From Rhizobium sp. NFR03 (GTDB taxonomy: Bacteria; Pseudomonadota; Alphaproteobacteria; Rhizobiales; Rhizobiaceae), in assembly GCF_900111275.1 (NCBI RefSeq), contig NZ_FOGR01000003.1, positions 1 to 64,000 on the forward strand: a stretch of 64,000 bases of DNA. Reading direction: 5' to 3'. Position numbers and translations under genes: made by a program. Positions 26,084-33,392 of the stretch are shown here, piece after piece; position 1 is the first letter of the stretch; the number at the start of each line of letters is the position of its first letter. The notes under the pieces were generated by a model. The model ran no database searches. It had not been told where the DNA came from and saw only the letters and a program-made list of their open reading frames with translations.

Positions 26084-26484
26084 GCTTGACTCCACTTCGG
26101 TTTTGGGTCGGCAATTTGGTCGATTGCGTCTGATAGTGAATTCGGGACGCCGCCCTTGTCTTCCGCGAGAAGGACCGCTTTTCCTTTTGCGAGCCGAAAA
26201 GCAGCAAGACGTTCGCGTTCGGCTTCGCCTCGGGTCACGCACAGCGAGCGTTCGTAATCGGCTGCCTGCTTGGCCTTGTCTCGCTCCACCTCAAGCTCTG
26301 CGATCCTCAGCTGCAGGGTATCGATCACGCGGTTTGCATCAGCTAGGTGCCTGCGGTAGTGATCACCTCGCGCCCTTGGGTCTTGGGGCGCGCAGCTGTC
26401 GGCGGTGAGAGTGAGAAACTCCTCCTTCAGCCTGGCGGTGTTCCGCTGGGCAGATTGCGCTGCGGTTCGGATGCGGCCGCTCAT
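26080..26484 (-). CDS. Hypothetical coiled-coil phage protein
   Basis: One hundred and thirty-four residues, highly charged, with a long predicted coiled coil at about residues 45-100 (TLQLRIAELEVERDKAKQ and following). The ATG overlaps the stop of a 12-codon leader frame and its own stop overlaps the next start (ATGA), so it lies in a coupled chain. Function unknown. Confidence 0.6.
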   Translation of the reverse strand: MSGRIRTAAQSAQRNTARLKEEFLTLTADSCAPQDPRARGDHYRRHLADANRVIDTLQLRIAELEVERDKAKQAADYERSLCVTRGEAERERLAAFRLAKGKAVLLAEDKGGVPNSLSDAIDQIADPKPKWSQA

Positions 26485-26519
26485 TCGGTGGGCCCGTTTG
26501 CTGACGTCGAGATGGTCAT
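26481..26519 (-). CDS. Possible 12-residue leader peptide
   Basis: An ATG at 26519 has AGGAGA five to six bases upstream, the best ribosome binding site in this stretch, and its 12 codons (MTISTSANGPTE) end in a TGA that overlaps the ATG of the coiled-coil gene. The downstream ATG at 26484 has no binding site of its own, so translation may reach it by coupling from this short frame. Confidence 0.35.
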   Translation of the reverse strand: MTISTSANGPTE

Positions 26520-26583
26520 GCTTCTCTCCTGCTATCCTGAGTAAATCCTAATATAAAATCCATGATTCGTGGCGGTGGCATTC

Positions 26584-26697
26584 TTCCACCGTGTTCCACC
26601 ACGGTGGTGGGGTGTTCCACCACCACGGGGGTTATAGGGGGGTGGTAGGGAAGGCATGGTGGAAGGTGGTCGAAGGCTGGTCGAAGGCATGGTCGAA
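26584..26697. repeat. Iteron-like TTCCACC / GGTSGAA array
   Basis: TTCCACC occurs at 26584-26590, 26594-26600 and 26615-26621. GGTGGAA occurs at 26658-26664, and GGTCGAA at 26668-26674, 26679-26685 and 26691-26697. The two groups are in opposite orientation, with spacings near 10-11 bases within the right group, and flank a G-rich centre (26626-26650). The array lies between the primase-helicase gene and the next operon and does not code for protein. It could be a replication origin or a binding site of a phage regulator. Confidence 0.7.
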
Positions 26698-26702
26698 AAT
26701 TA

Positions 26703-26719
26703 ACGGAAGCTAATTTCCG
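26703..26719. repeat. Inverted repeat at the primase-helicase stop codon
   Basis: ACGGAA (26703-26708) and TTCCGT (26714-26719) bracket the TAG stop. The stem is short and lacks a T run, so it may stabilise the mRNA 3' end or belong to the adjacent repeat array. Confidence 0.4.
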
Positions 26720-28866
26720 TCTTTTGCGCCGTAGTCTTCCGCTGACACTATGAGCCGACGCCTCGGCTTTGACGGAGGGCCCTCCTCGATAACCTTGACC
26801 CTGCCGTCATCAAGAAGACGCAACATAGCCGAGGCCAAAGCCCTCTTCTCGATGCCGTCGGCGTCAGCTCGTTCAGCCATCTTTGCGGGCGCGTAGTTCG
26901 TCCCGGGAATGGTCCCGACCACAACCCCCTGCCTGCTGAATTTCGACAGCAGAGCAAGAAAGACAGCTTCGGCTTTTGCCTCCATCAACCTCCGGGTTGG
27001 ATTCGGGGTCGATCCGTCATTGAGCACGAAAACGCCCTTCTCCCATCTCATCTTCAGCGCTCCACCTTTGGCGCCGTAATTGCTTTTCATGTTTGTCAAA
27101 ACGCGGCCGTCGGGGTCCGCCCCCTCGCCTGTTTCCCCCGTCAGATAGAGACGAGACCTCACGGAATTGTTCCACGCAGTACTGCCCGACGTCCCTGCGC
27201 CGCTTTGCATTCCTGAAACAGATGGATGGCTAAGCAGGATTACGGCGCAGTCACAGATGATCGCGATCTGCCTTAGCATCGCAACGAACTGCCGCACCTG
27301 GGATCTCTTGATTTCGTCCCCTCCGTACAGGTCCGCCGACGTATCAAGCACGACGAGCCCGGGGCGAAACTCCACAATGCGATCGAACAGCCGCTCAAAC
27401 AGAGGTGTTGGCACCATCTTCCCGTTCTTGTCTGGTAGCGCCAGAGTTGCGTCCCTGTCAGCCAGAGGCAGAAGCAGGAAATTTTCCCGCAACTCGCGAA
27501 ACGATGCTCCCGCAGCAGCGAGAACATCGTTGATACGCCGATGGAACTCGTCGACTTCGTCCTCAGCGCCGACGTATAGCGTCCGACCCTGCCTTGGATT
27601 AAGGCCAACAGACTCGCACCCCAATGCTGAGGCGATACTTATTTGAAGCGTTAGAAGTGACTTGCCGAGCCCCCCGTCGCCAGTGAGAAGTGTCACGGTG
27701 CGAAGTGGGACGTATTTCTCTATGAACCATTCGCGCCGCGGTACTGGCACCCCCTCCCAGACGCTGGGGAACACGAAAGGGAGACCGTCGTCCGCTTGCG
27801 GCTTGTTGTCGTTGGCCGCGACCAGCGGCGGCTTACTTGCAACGCGATCGAGGAAACCGGATACGGAGACGGATTGTTGCTCGCGCTCCTCAATGAGAGG
27901 TACCGCAAACTTTCCCCAAAGCCGTCGAAAGTCCGACGTCGCACGATCTTCCGTCGGATATCGGGTAAGCCAGTTGCCGGGCGCATCGAGGAACAAGAGC
28001 AGCGCCGCCTCTGGCGAGTGGCCGTCGAAGGCTAACTGCTCGACGACGCGCGCCGCGTGGTTCGATCTGTCGCCTACGTCACAAGCAGCGAGTAGCTCCG
28101 CCGCGCGGTCGCTCGCGTGCACGGTTCCGCACATCGGAAGTTCGCCCATAGCAAATGAAGACGCCTCCCTGACTTCGGCGGCCCACGGCTCCAGCGCAGT
28201 GCGAAGTTCTTCGACCGATACCAAGTCGCCCTGCCACTCCTCCACCACGGACACCCGCGCCGGATCCGCCGAGCGCCCACGTTCCAATTTTTTCCTGTTT
28301 GGGTAATTGAGCGTCCCGGGAATTCGCCATACATGCGCGACGTCGGCTGTGCCGTGGTCGGAACCTGTCGCACGCTTCAAAGCCGACGCAAGTGGCCTTG
28401 CCTCGGCGGGAGAGACGGGTCGATCGAAAAGGATAAAGGGCTGCCGATTGCCGGGCGACGTTTCGAGGATGAGGTGCGGTTCCACCGGCAAGGCACCCTC
28501 GCGCCCTGTGTCTGCGTCGAGATCGACAACGAGACCGAGCAGGGCGACAATATCACCCTCCGCTCCCCGCTTGCCACGCTCGAGGTCTGGCCGCATGACC
28601 TGCAGACCGACAAACACATTGATGTTCGGGGTCTCAGCATGACAGGTTATGGCCTCCACCATGCCATCTAGGTCACCGACGCGATGGTGGCTGACCACGC
28701 CAGGCACATCCTTGTCCCCGTTTGGATTCGCGTAGAAGCTGGACACGACCAGCAACCCGGTCAGGCCGGCAGCCAAGCGATGCAACATCTCGACATGATT
28801 GCGAACGGCATCTTGATCAAAGGTTGCCGTGGCTAACTGGGTATCAATTGCGGGAATTCGAGCCAT
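26710..28866 (-). CDS. Phage primase-helicase (AEP-like N-terminus, RepA-type AAA ATPase)
   Basis: The start at 28866 (718 residues) is preferred because it overlaps the preceding gene only slightly. The N-terminal third has the RepB/AEP primase-like pattern: VVDLDAD near residue 110, HLILETSPGNRQPFILFD and VWRIPGTLNYPNRK. Residues about 365-600 form a RecA-like RepA helicase domain with Walker A TGDGGLGKS (about 393-401) and Walker B LVVLDTSAD (about 505). The C-terminal 100 residues look like a winged helix. This is the self-replication module typical of small siphophages and some plasmids. Confidence 0.85.
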   Translation of the reverse strand: MARIPAIDTQLATATFDQDAVRNHVEMLHRLAAGLTGLLVVSSFYANPNGDKDVPGVVSHHRVGDLDGMVEAITCHAETPNINVFVGLQVMRPDLERGKRGAEGDIVALLGLVVDLDADTGREGALPVEPHLILETSPGNRQPFILFDRPVSPAEARPLASALKRATGSDHGTADVAHVWRIPGTLNYPNRKKLERGRSADPARVSVVEEWQGDLVSVEELRTALEPWAAEVREASSFAMGELPMCGTVHASDRAAELLAACDVGDRSNHAARVVEQLAFDGHSPEAALLLFLDAPGNWLTRYPTEDRATSDFRRLWGKFAVPLIEEREQQSVSVSGFLDRVASKPPLVAANDNKPQADDGLPFVFPSVWEGVPVPRREWFIEKYVPLRTVTLLTGDGGLGKSLLTLQISIASALGCESVGLNPRQGRTLYVGAEDEVDEFHRRINDVLAAAGASFRELRENFLLLPLADRDATLALPDKNGKMVPTPLFERLFDRIVEFRPGLVVLDTSADLYGGDEIKRSQVRQFVAMLRQIAIICDCAVILLSHPSVSGMQSGAGTSGSTAWNNSVRSRLYLTGETGEGADPDGRVLTNMKSNYGAKGGALKMRWEKGVFVLNDGSTPNPTRRLMEAKAEAVFLALLSKFSRQGVVVGTIPGTNYAPAKMAERADADGIEKRALASAMLRLLDDGRVKVIEEGPPSKPRRRLIVSAEDYGAKDGN

Positions 28867-29119
28867 GGCTGTTGTTCGCCCTTTCGAGTTCGGATGCGGC
28901 GAGGTCGGCGATCTTGTCGGATAACGATGGGGAGAACGTCGCCAGTCGTCGGCCACCGTTGGCGGAAGGCGCGTAGATCAGGAAACGCCCGGAGGGCGTT
29001 TCCATAAGCTTCAGGCCGAACATTCTGACGTCCTCGGAAAACTCGAGGTCAAACGTTGCGAGGGCGCGCACGGCTTTGCCGGGCTGAGGGGTGGTGCGAT
29101 GGATGTCTGTGACCTTCAT
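28844..29119 (-). CDS. SpoVG-like protein, putative
   Basis: The ATG at 29119 overlaps the upstream stop (TGATG). The 91 residues follow the SpoVG outline: MKVTDIH at the start, KAVRALATFDLEFSEDVRMFGLKLME, then SGRFLIYAPS, and a helix of SLSDKIADLAASELE. SpoVG family members are small nucleic-acid binding regulators, and related proteins appear in phage early operons. Sequence identity is low, so this is a fold-level call. Confidence 0.5.
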   Translation of the reverse strand: MKVTDIHRTTPQPGKAVRALATFDLEFSEDVRMFGLKLMETPSGRFLIYAPSANGGRRLATFSPSLSDKIADLAASELERANNSHGSNSRN

Positions 29120-29559
29120 CAGGCAGCAACCACCGACTCGCAAACGGGGTTCTGTTCTTCGTAGAACGACCGCCACGCATCGAGACTATCGAACTGGTCG
29201 CCGTCTCCGTCGAAGACTTTTCCAGACGGCTCCACGATCACCTCGTAGTCGGGAAGTGCGTCGCCTTCGTAGCCCTGAAATACTGGGTAGTTCCCGGCTG
29301 GCGCCTTCATCCAAGCAATTACCGCCCGTTCTATGTAGATAAACGTGCCGTCTTTTTGGGGCAGTGCGTACACTGCCTTGAACCCAGCATTCGCGGGAAA
29401 AGTAGATATAAATTTCTCATCGGGGTCGCCGTACGGTTCACCTGTGACGACTGTTCCGTCAGAAAGCAGGAACCGCGTGCTGCGATTTGCGAGCGACTGA
29501 TACTTGAGCACATGGGCACTGTTGATCCGCGTTCCGTCTTTAAGTGTGATGATCGGCAT
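29119..29559 (-). CDS. Hypothetical early phage protein
   Basis: One hundred and forty-six residues with GGAG about six bases before the ATG at 29559. The N-terminal half is beta-rich (MPIITLKDGTRINS, FLLSDGTVVTGEPYGD), the C-terminal part acidic. It is the first gene of the minus-strand early operon after AlpA. The 181 bases between it and the AlpA gene hold a CCGCCGGCGG palindrome and no gene with a usable start codon. Confidence 0.6.
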   Translation of the reverse strand: MPIITLKDGTRINSAHVLKYQSLANRSTRFLLSDGTVVTGEPYGDPDEKFISTFPANAGFKAVYALPQKDGTFIYIERAVIAWMKAPAGNYPVFQGYEGDALPDYEVIVEPSGKVFDGDGDQFDSLDAWRSFYEEQNPVCESVVAA

Positions 29560-29740
29560 AGGTTCTCCTCCGCCGGCGGAAGGCCGGACGCTGTTGGTCG
29601 TGATGGGGGTGTGTTGGATTATGTAGTTTCTTCCGGCGGATTTTCCGCACGGCTCGTATGATTAACCGACGATGCGCGGCGATCATCAAGGGCGCGCGCC
29701 TGCCGGTAGGCTGCGACGGCGAGCCGGCCTACCGAGTGTG

Positions 29741-29959
29741 TCAGGCGGCCTGGGCAGATGATCGAGCGTCGATCTTTCTTCGGATCCACGCCTCGACTTC
29801 GGCCCGCACGAAGGCAATACGCCGGTCTCCCAGATCGACGTGCACGGGAAAGCGCCCCTCTGCCCGGTATCTATTCAGCATCGTTCGGGACATGCTCGTC
29901 ATCGCCGCCGCGGCATTTAGGGAAATGAGAGCGGGCGCATTATCGTTGGCGGATTTCAT
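29741..29959 (-). CDS. AlpA/excisionase-like helix-turn-helix protein
   Basis: Seventy-two residues with GGAGGAG seven bases before the ATG. Residues about 10-60 form a MerR/AlpA-type winged HTH: ISLNAAAAMTSMSRTMLNRY (helix-turn-helix), FPVHVDLGDRRIAFVRAEVEAWI (wing and dimer helix). Proteins of this type next to P4-type integrases act as excisionases or activate the integrase gene. The inverted 18-bp repeats upstream are plausible binding sites. Confidence 0.85.
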   Translation of the reverse strand: MKSANDNAPALISLNAAAAMTSMSRTMLNRYRAEGRFPVHVDLGDRRIAFVRAEVEAWIRRKIDARSSAQAA

Positions 29960-29976
29960 TATTTGCTCCTCCGGGG

Positions 29977-30072
29977 TTGACGCGTTTGTAAAATCTGGTA
30001 GATTGACACGATATCCATAATGGGCTATTTGTACGGGGACTTGGTTCTAAGTTCATTTTACAAATTAGTCAA
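29977..30072. repeat. Inverted TTGACNNNTTTGTAAAAT pair between alpA and int
   Basis: One copy on the plus strand at 29977-29994 and one on the minus strand at 30072-30055 share 15 of 18 bases, 60 bases apart in opposite orientation. Each begins with a -35-like TTGAC, and the minus-strand copy is part of a likely alpA promoter. Candidate operators for the AlpA-like protein or a phage repressor. Confidence 0.7.
30044..30072 (-). promoter_or_regulatory. Putative promoter of alpA and the early operon
   Basis: On the minus strand TTGACT (30072-30067), a 17-base spacer and TAGAAC (30049-30044) give five of six and four of six consensus matches. It points to the AlpA-like gene with a leader of about 75 bases. 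Confidence 0.4.
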
Positions 30073-30086
30073 GATGGCTGCGATGT

Positions 30087-31262
30087 TTATTTGCAGTGGT
30101 CCGCCCAAGCTTGCATTAGCTCTCTTCGACGCTCTAGGGCGTCAGATCGAGCGTACGCTCTCTCAACTGCATCACCTGTGATATGAGATAATGCAGCCTC
30201 GGCTATCTCCCTTGGAGCGTGAGCGACTTCGGTTGCGTAGTCCCGGAACGCGGATCTAAACCCATGTACGGTTGCGTCTCCGGTATCCGCGGCCCTCAGC
30301 GCCTTGGCGAGGCTGGCATCGGACAGAGGCTTTCGATCGCGGACGCCTGGAAACACGAGATCGTTTACCGACTGCGCCTTCATCTTCTCCAGTAAGCTGA
30401 CAGCAGAAACCGAGAGAGGAACGCGGTGCGCCTTCCCGGATTTCATGCGGACCGCCGGAACGGTCCAGACCTTTTCACCCATATCGATCTCGGCCCATAG
30501 TGCGCCCCTCACCTCTCCGCTACGTGCAGCCGTCAGCACTGTAAACTCTAACGCTCTCGCACTGACGCCGTTCACTTCCGCCAACCGCTTCATGAAAGAG
30601 GGCACGTCCTTATACGGCATGGCCGCATGATGCTTCCTCGTCGTCAGCTCGTCAGGCTTGTGAAGGACATGCGTAAGATTGCTTTTCCATGCCGCCGGAT
30701 TGTCGCCAGTCCGATGGCCCTCGACCTTCGCCGAATCTAGAACGCGCTCAATTGCTTCGCGTAATTTCTCGGCTGTCTCCTGTTTCTCTCCCCAGATCGG
30801 CCTCAGCACCGAAAGGACATCCCTCGTCGAGATCTCGCCAATCGCCTTTGCCCTAATAGGCTTCGCGTGCTTCTCGACGAGGTTCCTCCATCGCGCTTCC
30901 GTCTTCGCCCCGCGCCACCGGCCGGCTTTAACAGCACTGTCCACGAACGCGTCTGCGTATGCGCCAAAGGTCATCGCGGCGGGTCTGACCTCCGCCTCCT
31001 CTTGCCGTAACGCCAACGGATCCTTTCCTTGTCGAACAAGCTTGCGCGCAGCTTCAGCCTTGTCTCGAGCCTCGGCAAGCGTGACCGTGTGGAGCGGACC
31101 CAGGCCCATTTCTCGCCGCAGGCCGGCAAAAGTGAACGAGTAAATCCAATAGCGTCCGGTCCCCTTGGTGACGAGCCAAAGCCCACCGCCATCACGCAGT
31201 TTCACCGCCTTGCTTGCTGCGATCGACTTCACAGTCAGCGCGTTCAGAGTATGGCTCCCCAT
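30087..31262 (-). CDS. int: Tyrosine site-specific integrase, P4 type
   Basis: AAGGA five bases before the ATG at 31262 selects this start over an upstream ATG at 31343; the product has 391 residues. The N-terminal DUF4102 arm-binding domain is clear (LTVKSIAASKAVKLRDGGGL, then GLGPLHTVTLAEARDKA). The catalytic domain has Arg247 (AARSGEVRG), His333 and Arg336 (HGFRSAFRDY), His360 (LSHITG) and the tyrosine nucleophile Tyr370 (ERAYARSD). P4-type integrases usually insert in tRNA or tmRNA ends; none is seen next to the gene here. Marks the right end of the prophage. Confidence 0.95.
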   Translation of the reverse strand: MGSHTLNALTVKSIAASKAVKLRDGGGLWLVTKGTGRYWIYSFTFAGLRREMGLGPLHTVTLAEARDKAEAARKLVRQGKDPLALRQEEAEVRPAAMTFGAYADAFVDSAVKAGRWRGAKTEARWRNLVEKHAKPIRAKAIGEISTRDVLSVLRPIWGEKQETAEKLREAIERVLDSAKVEGHRTGDNPAAWKSNLTHVLHKPDELTTRKHHAAMPYKDVPSFMKRLAEVNGVSARALEFTVLTAARSGEVRGALWAEIDMGEKVWTVPAVRMKSGKAHRVPLSVSAVSLLEKMKAQSVNDLVFPGVRDRKPLSDASLAKALRAADTGDATVHGFRSAFRDYATEVAHAPREIAEAALSHITGDAVERAYARSDALERRRELMQAWADHCK

Positions 31263-31555
31263 GGTATCCTTCCCCACTTTTTCCCCGCTCTTGGGGTGTG
31301 GGCTAGATATGAGCATCTTGTTCAGAATGTTCAAGCATACCATTGTAAGAAAACATCTTTTCGTATTGTTGGTTGTCGTTATGGAGCGTTATAGACGCTA
31401 AAAATTATCCGGCCCGGGGAGCCATTTTCTTCTTTGAGAATGGCACGTGGCATTGGTCACACGTCTACCGCACCCATCTCACTGTATCGCTGTCCTTTAC
31501 TGATGTGGAACATTCATCGGTGGCCTGTGTTTCCGTGCACAACGGAGAGTACATC
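31263..31555. other. Prophage-chromosome junction region, no gene
   Basis: This stretch between the integrase start and the next gene probably contains attR or attL. No tRNA, tmRNA or obvious conserved gene end is recognisable, so the core cannot be placed. Confidence 0.4.
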
Positions 31556-31738
31556 ATGGGTATCATCGATCAAAATAAAATGTCGGAGCAAAAACAACCG
31601 GCTGACGTCAATCCAAAGGCTGAGGACGCGGTTGTTGACGAAGGCGGCACCATAGCCTCGACATTCGTAAAGCCTGCAAATGAGAGAGACACCGATGATC
31701 GTCCAGTGGTCAATCCGGTGACAGGCGGGGCATTTTGA
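31556..31738 (+). CDS. Small hydrophilic protein, hypothetical
   Basis: The ATG at 31556 has GGAGAG six bases upstream. The 60 residues are highly charged and without hydrophobic core (QNKMSEQKQPADVNPKAED, then NERDTDD), so probably disordered. Codon use resembles the chromosome. It is the first gene to the right of the prophage. Function unknown. Confidence 0.55.
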   Translation: MGIIDQNKMSEQKQPADVNPKAEDAVVDEGGTIASTFVKPANERDTDDRPVVNPVTGGAF

Positions 31739-31885
31739 CGGCGCGGCCGTGGATGGAATCGCTACTCGGAATAGTTGCTACGTTTGTCTTGCCTGATCAA
31801 CGAAACCGCTTTCGTTTAGCGTCTTGATCTCGCACCGTCTCCGCGACCCTTCGATCGCGGCACATGCATGTTTTTGAAACCTTCT

Positions 31886-31914
31886 TGATCCACATCCCGT
31901 CCTTGGCCGTAAGA
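31886..31914 (+). promoter_or_regulatory. RpoE (ECF, ChrR-partnered) type promoter of the photolyase operon
   Basis: TGATCC at 31886-31891, exactly 18 bases, then TAAGA at 31910-31914, 27 bases before the photolyase ATG. This is the promoter pattern known for RpoE of the RpoE-ChrR singlet oxygen response in Rhodobacter. The same arrangement occurs upstream of chrR in this window. Confidence 0.75.
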
Positions 31915-31940
31915 CCGGCAAAGGAAACAGACGGATCAAA

Positions 31941-33392
31941 ATGGACGACGTGCATCAACGGGAACTCAGCCCGATCATCGTATGGTTTCGCAAGGACCTC
32001 CGGACGGATGATAACCGTGCGCTCGTCTCGGCTGCTGAGACGGGTCGCCCGATCATTCCGCTGTATATTCTTGAAGACGATGCGGAGACGGGTCCTCTCG
32101 GTGAAGCTCAGGCATGGTGGCTGCATCACTCGTTGATGGCGCTTTCCGCTCAGATGGAAGCGTGCGGTTCTCGTATTGTATTGATGAGCGGCGACGCAGA
32201 ACAGGTCCTCCGTGGTGTCGTAAATGATTCCGGAGCAACCGCTGTTTTCTGGAACCGTCGATACGATCCCGCGGGCATCAGAATCGACACTCAACTGAAA
32301 ACGGCGCTTTCGGACGATGGACTGGAAATAGCCAGCTTCTCCGGTGCGCTGATGCATGAGCCATCGCGCGTCAAGACCAAGAGCGGCGGCCCTTACCGAG
32401 TCTACACACCATTCTGGCGTGCTGTTGAAGCCGGCGGCGAGCCACTGGAGCCCGTAGATGCTCCGGATAAGCTACACGGTCCTGAAAAGTTTCCGCGGTC
32501 AGAAAGTCTCGATGACTGGGGCCTTCTTCCCAAGCTCGAATGGGCTGCGGATTTCTCGCAGCGCTGGGAGCCGGGTGAAGCCGCCGCCAGAGAAAAGCTC
32601 GAGGATTTCACAGACGGCACGATCGACGGATATCGCCAGTCGCGGGAGCGGACATGGGAGGCAGGAACATCCCGGCTTTCACCGCATCTGGCTATGGGCG
32701 AAATTTCGCCGGCCCGCATCTGGCACGCGACGCGCGGTCTTTCCAAGGCCGATTTTGCCGATGTCATCACCTTTCGAAAGGAACTGGTTTGGCGGGAATT
32801 CGCCTATCACCTCCTGTTCCACAACCCCGACATGCCGACCGAAAGCCTGAACCGCAAGTACGACAGACTTGGCTGGACGGCAGGTGACAAGGATTTTGAT
32901 CTGTGGACGAAAGGCCTGACGGGCTTTCCGATCGTGGATGCCGGCATGCGCGAACTCTGGCGCTACGGGACGATGCATAATCGCGTCCGTATGATCGTCG
33001 GGTCTTTCCTGGTCAAGGATCTCCTGATCGACTGGCGGCGCGGGGAGCGCTGGTTCCGTGATACGCTGGTCGATGCCGATCCCGCGAGCAATGCCATGAA
33101 CTGGCAATGGGTCGCCGGGTGCGGAGCCGATGCCTCACCCTTCTTCCGCGTTTTCAACCCGATCACGCAAGGCGAAAAATTCGATAGCGACGGTCTTTAT
33201 GTCCGTGAGCATGTGCCGGAACTTGCCGAGATGCCGAGCGAATGGATCCACCATCCCTTCGACGCGCCTGCAGACGTGCTTGCCAAGGCCGGAGTGACCT
33301 TGGGTGAAAGCTATCCCCGACCGATCGTCGATCACGCAAAAGCACGGGATCGGGCCCTTGCCGCTTACCGCAACATCAAGGATGCCGCATGA
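31941..33392 (+). CDS. phrB: Deoxyribodipyrimidine photolyase
   Basis: This 483-residue class I photolyase repairs cyclobutane pyrimidine dimers with blue light. The N-terminal antenna domain opens PIIVWFRKDLRTDDNRAL at residues 10-27. The C-terminal FAD domain has the signature run from GLTGFPIVDAGMREL through MHNRVRM and WRRGERWF to ASNAMNWQWVAGCG-ADASPFFRVFNP. It leads an operon; its stop overlaps the next start (ATGA). The ECF-type promoter upstream suggests induction by singlet oxygen or photooxidative stress. Confidence 0.96.
   Translation: MDDVHQRELSPIIVWFRKDLRTDDNRALVSAAETGRPIIPLYILEDDAETGPLGEAQAWWLHHSLMALSAQMEACGSRIVLMSGDAEQVLRGVVNDSGATAVFWNRRYDPAGIRIDTQLKTALSDDGLEIASFSGALMHEPSRVKTKSGGPYRVYTPFWRAVEAGGEPLEPVDAPDKLHGPEKFPRSESLDDWGLLPKLEWAADFSQRWEPGEAAAREKLEDFTDGTIDGYRQSRERTWEAGTSRLSPHLAMGEISPARIWHATRGLSKADFADVITFRKELVWREFAYHLLFHNPDMPTESLNRKYDRLGWTAGDKDFDLWTKGLTGFPIVDAGMRELWRYGTMHNRVRMIVGSFLVKDLLIDWRRGERWFRDTLVDADPASNAMNWQWVAGCGADASPFFRVFNPITQGEKFDSDGLYVREHVPELAEMPSEWIHHPFDAPADVLAKAGVTLGESYPRPIVDHAKARDRALAAYRNIKDAA

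Larger units (their letters stand above)
1..31350. mobile_element. Prophage (siphovirus-like), left end outside the window
   Basis: An almost unbroken minus-strand series runs integrase, AlpA-like HTH, replication protein, HNH, terminase, portal, protease, capsid, connectors, tail tube, chaperones, tape measure, tail tip and fibres, the classic order of a lambdoid/HK97-type siphophage. Genes overlap by ATGA, TGATG or TAATG junctions over most of the length, as in phage operons. The right boundary must lie between the integrase start (31262) and the first chromosomal-type gene (31556); the end given here is approximate. No attachment core can be named because the left end is not visible. No CI-like repressor, holin or free endolysin is seen in this part. 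An IS66 insertion in the tail genes and a frameshifted cargo gene suggest decay. Confidence 0.93.

Noticed and set aside
29560-29740. Possible 40-codon frame between AlpA and the 146-residue gene
   Set aside because: Would need a CTG start inside the AlpA stop region and has no ribosome binding site.
31797-32357. Minus-strand 186-codon frame opposite the photolyase start
   Set aside because: Antisense of the photolyase N-terminus and its promoter; no ribosome binding site or family.
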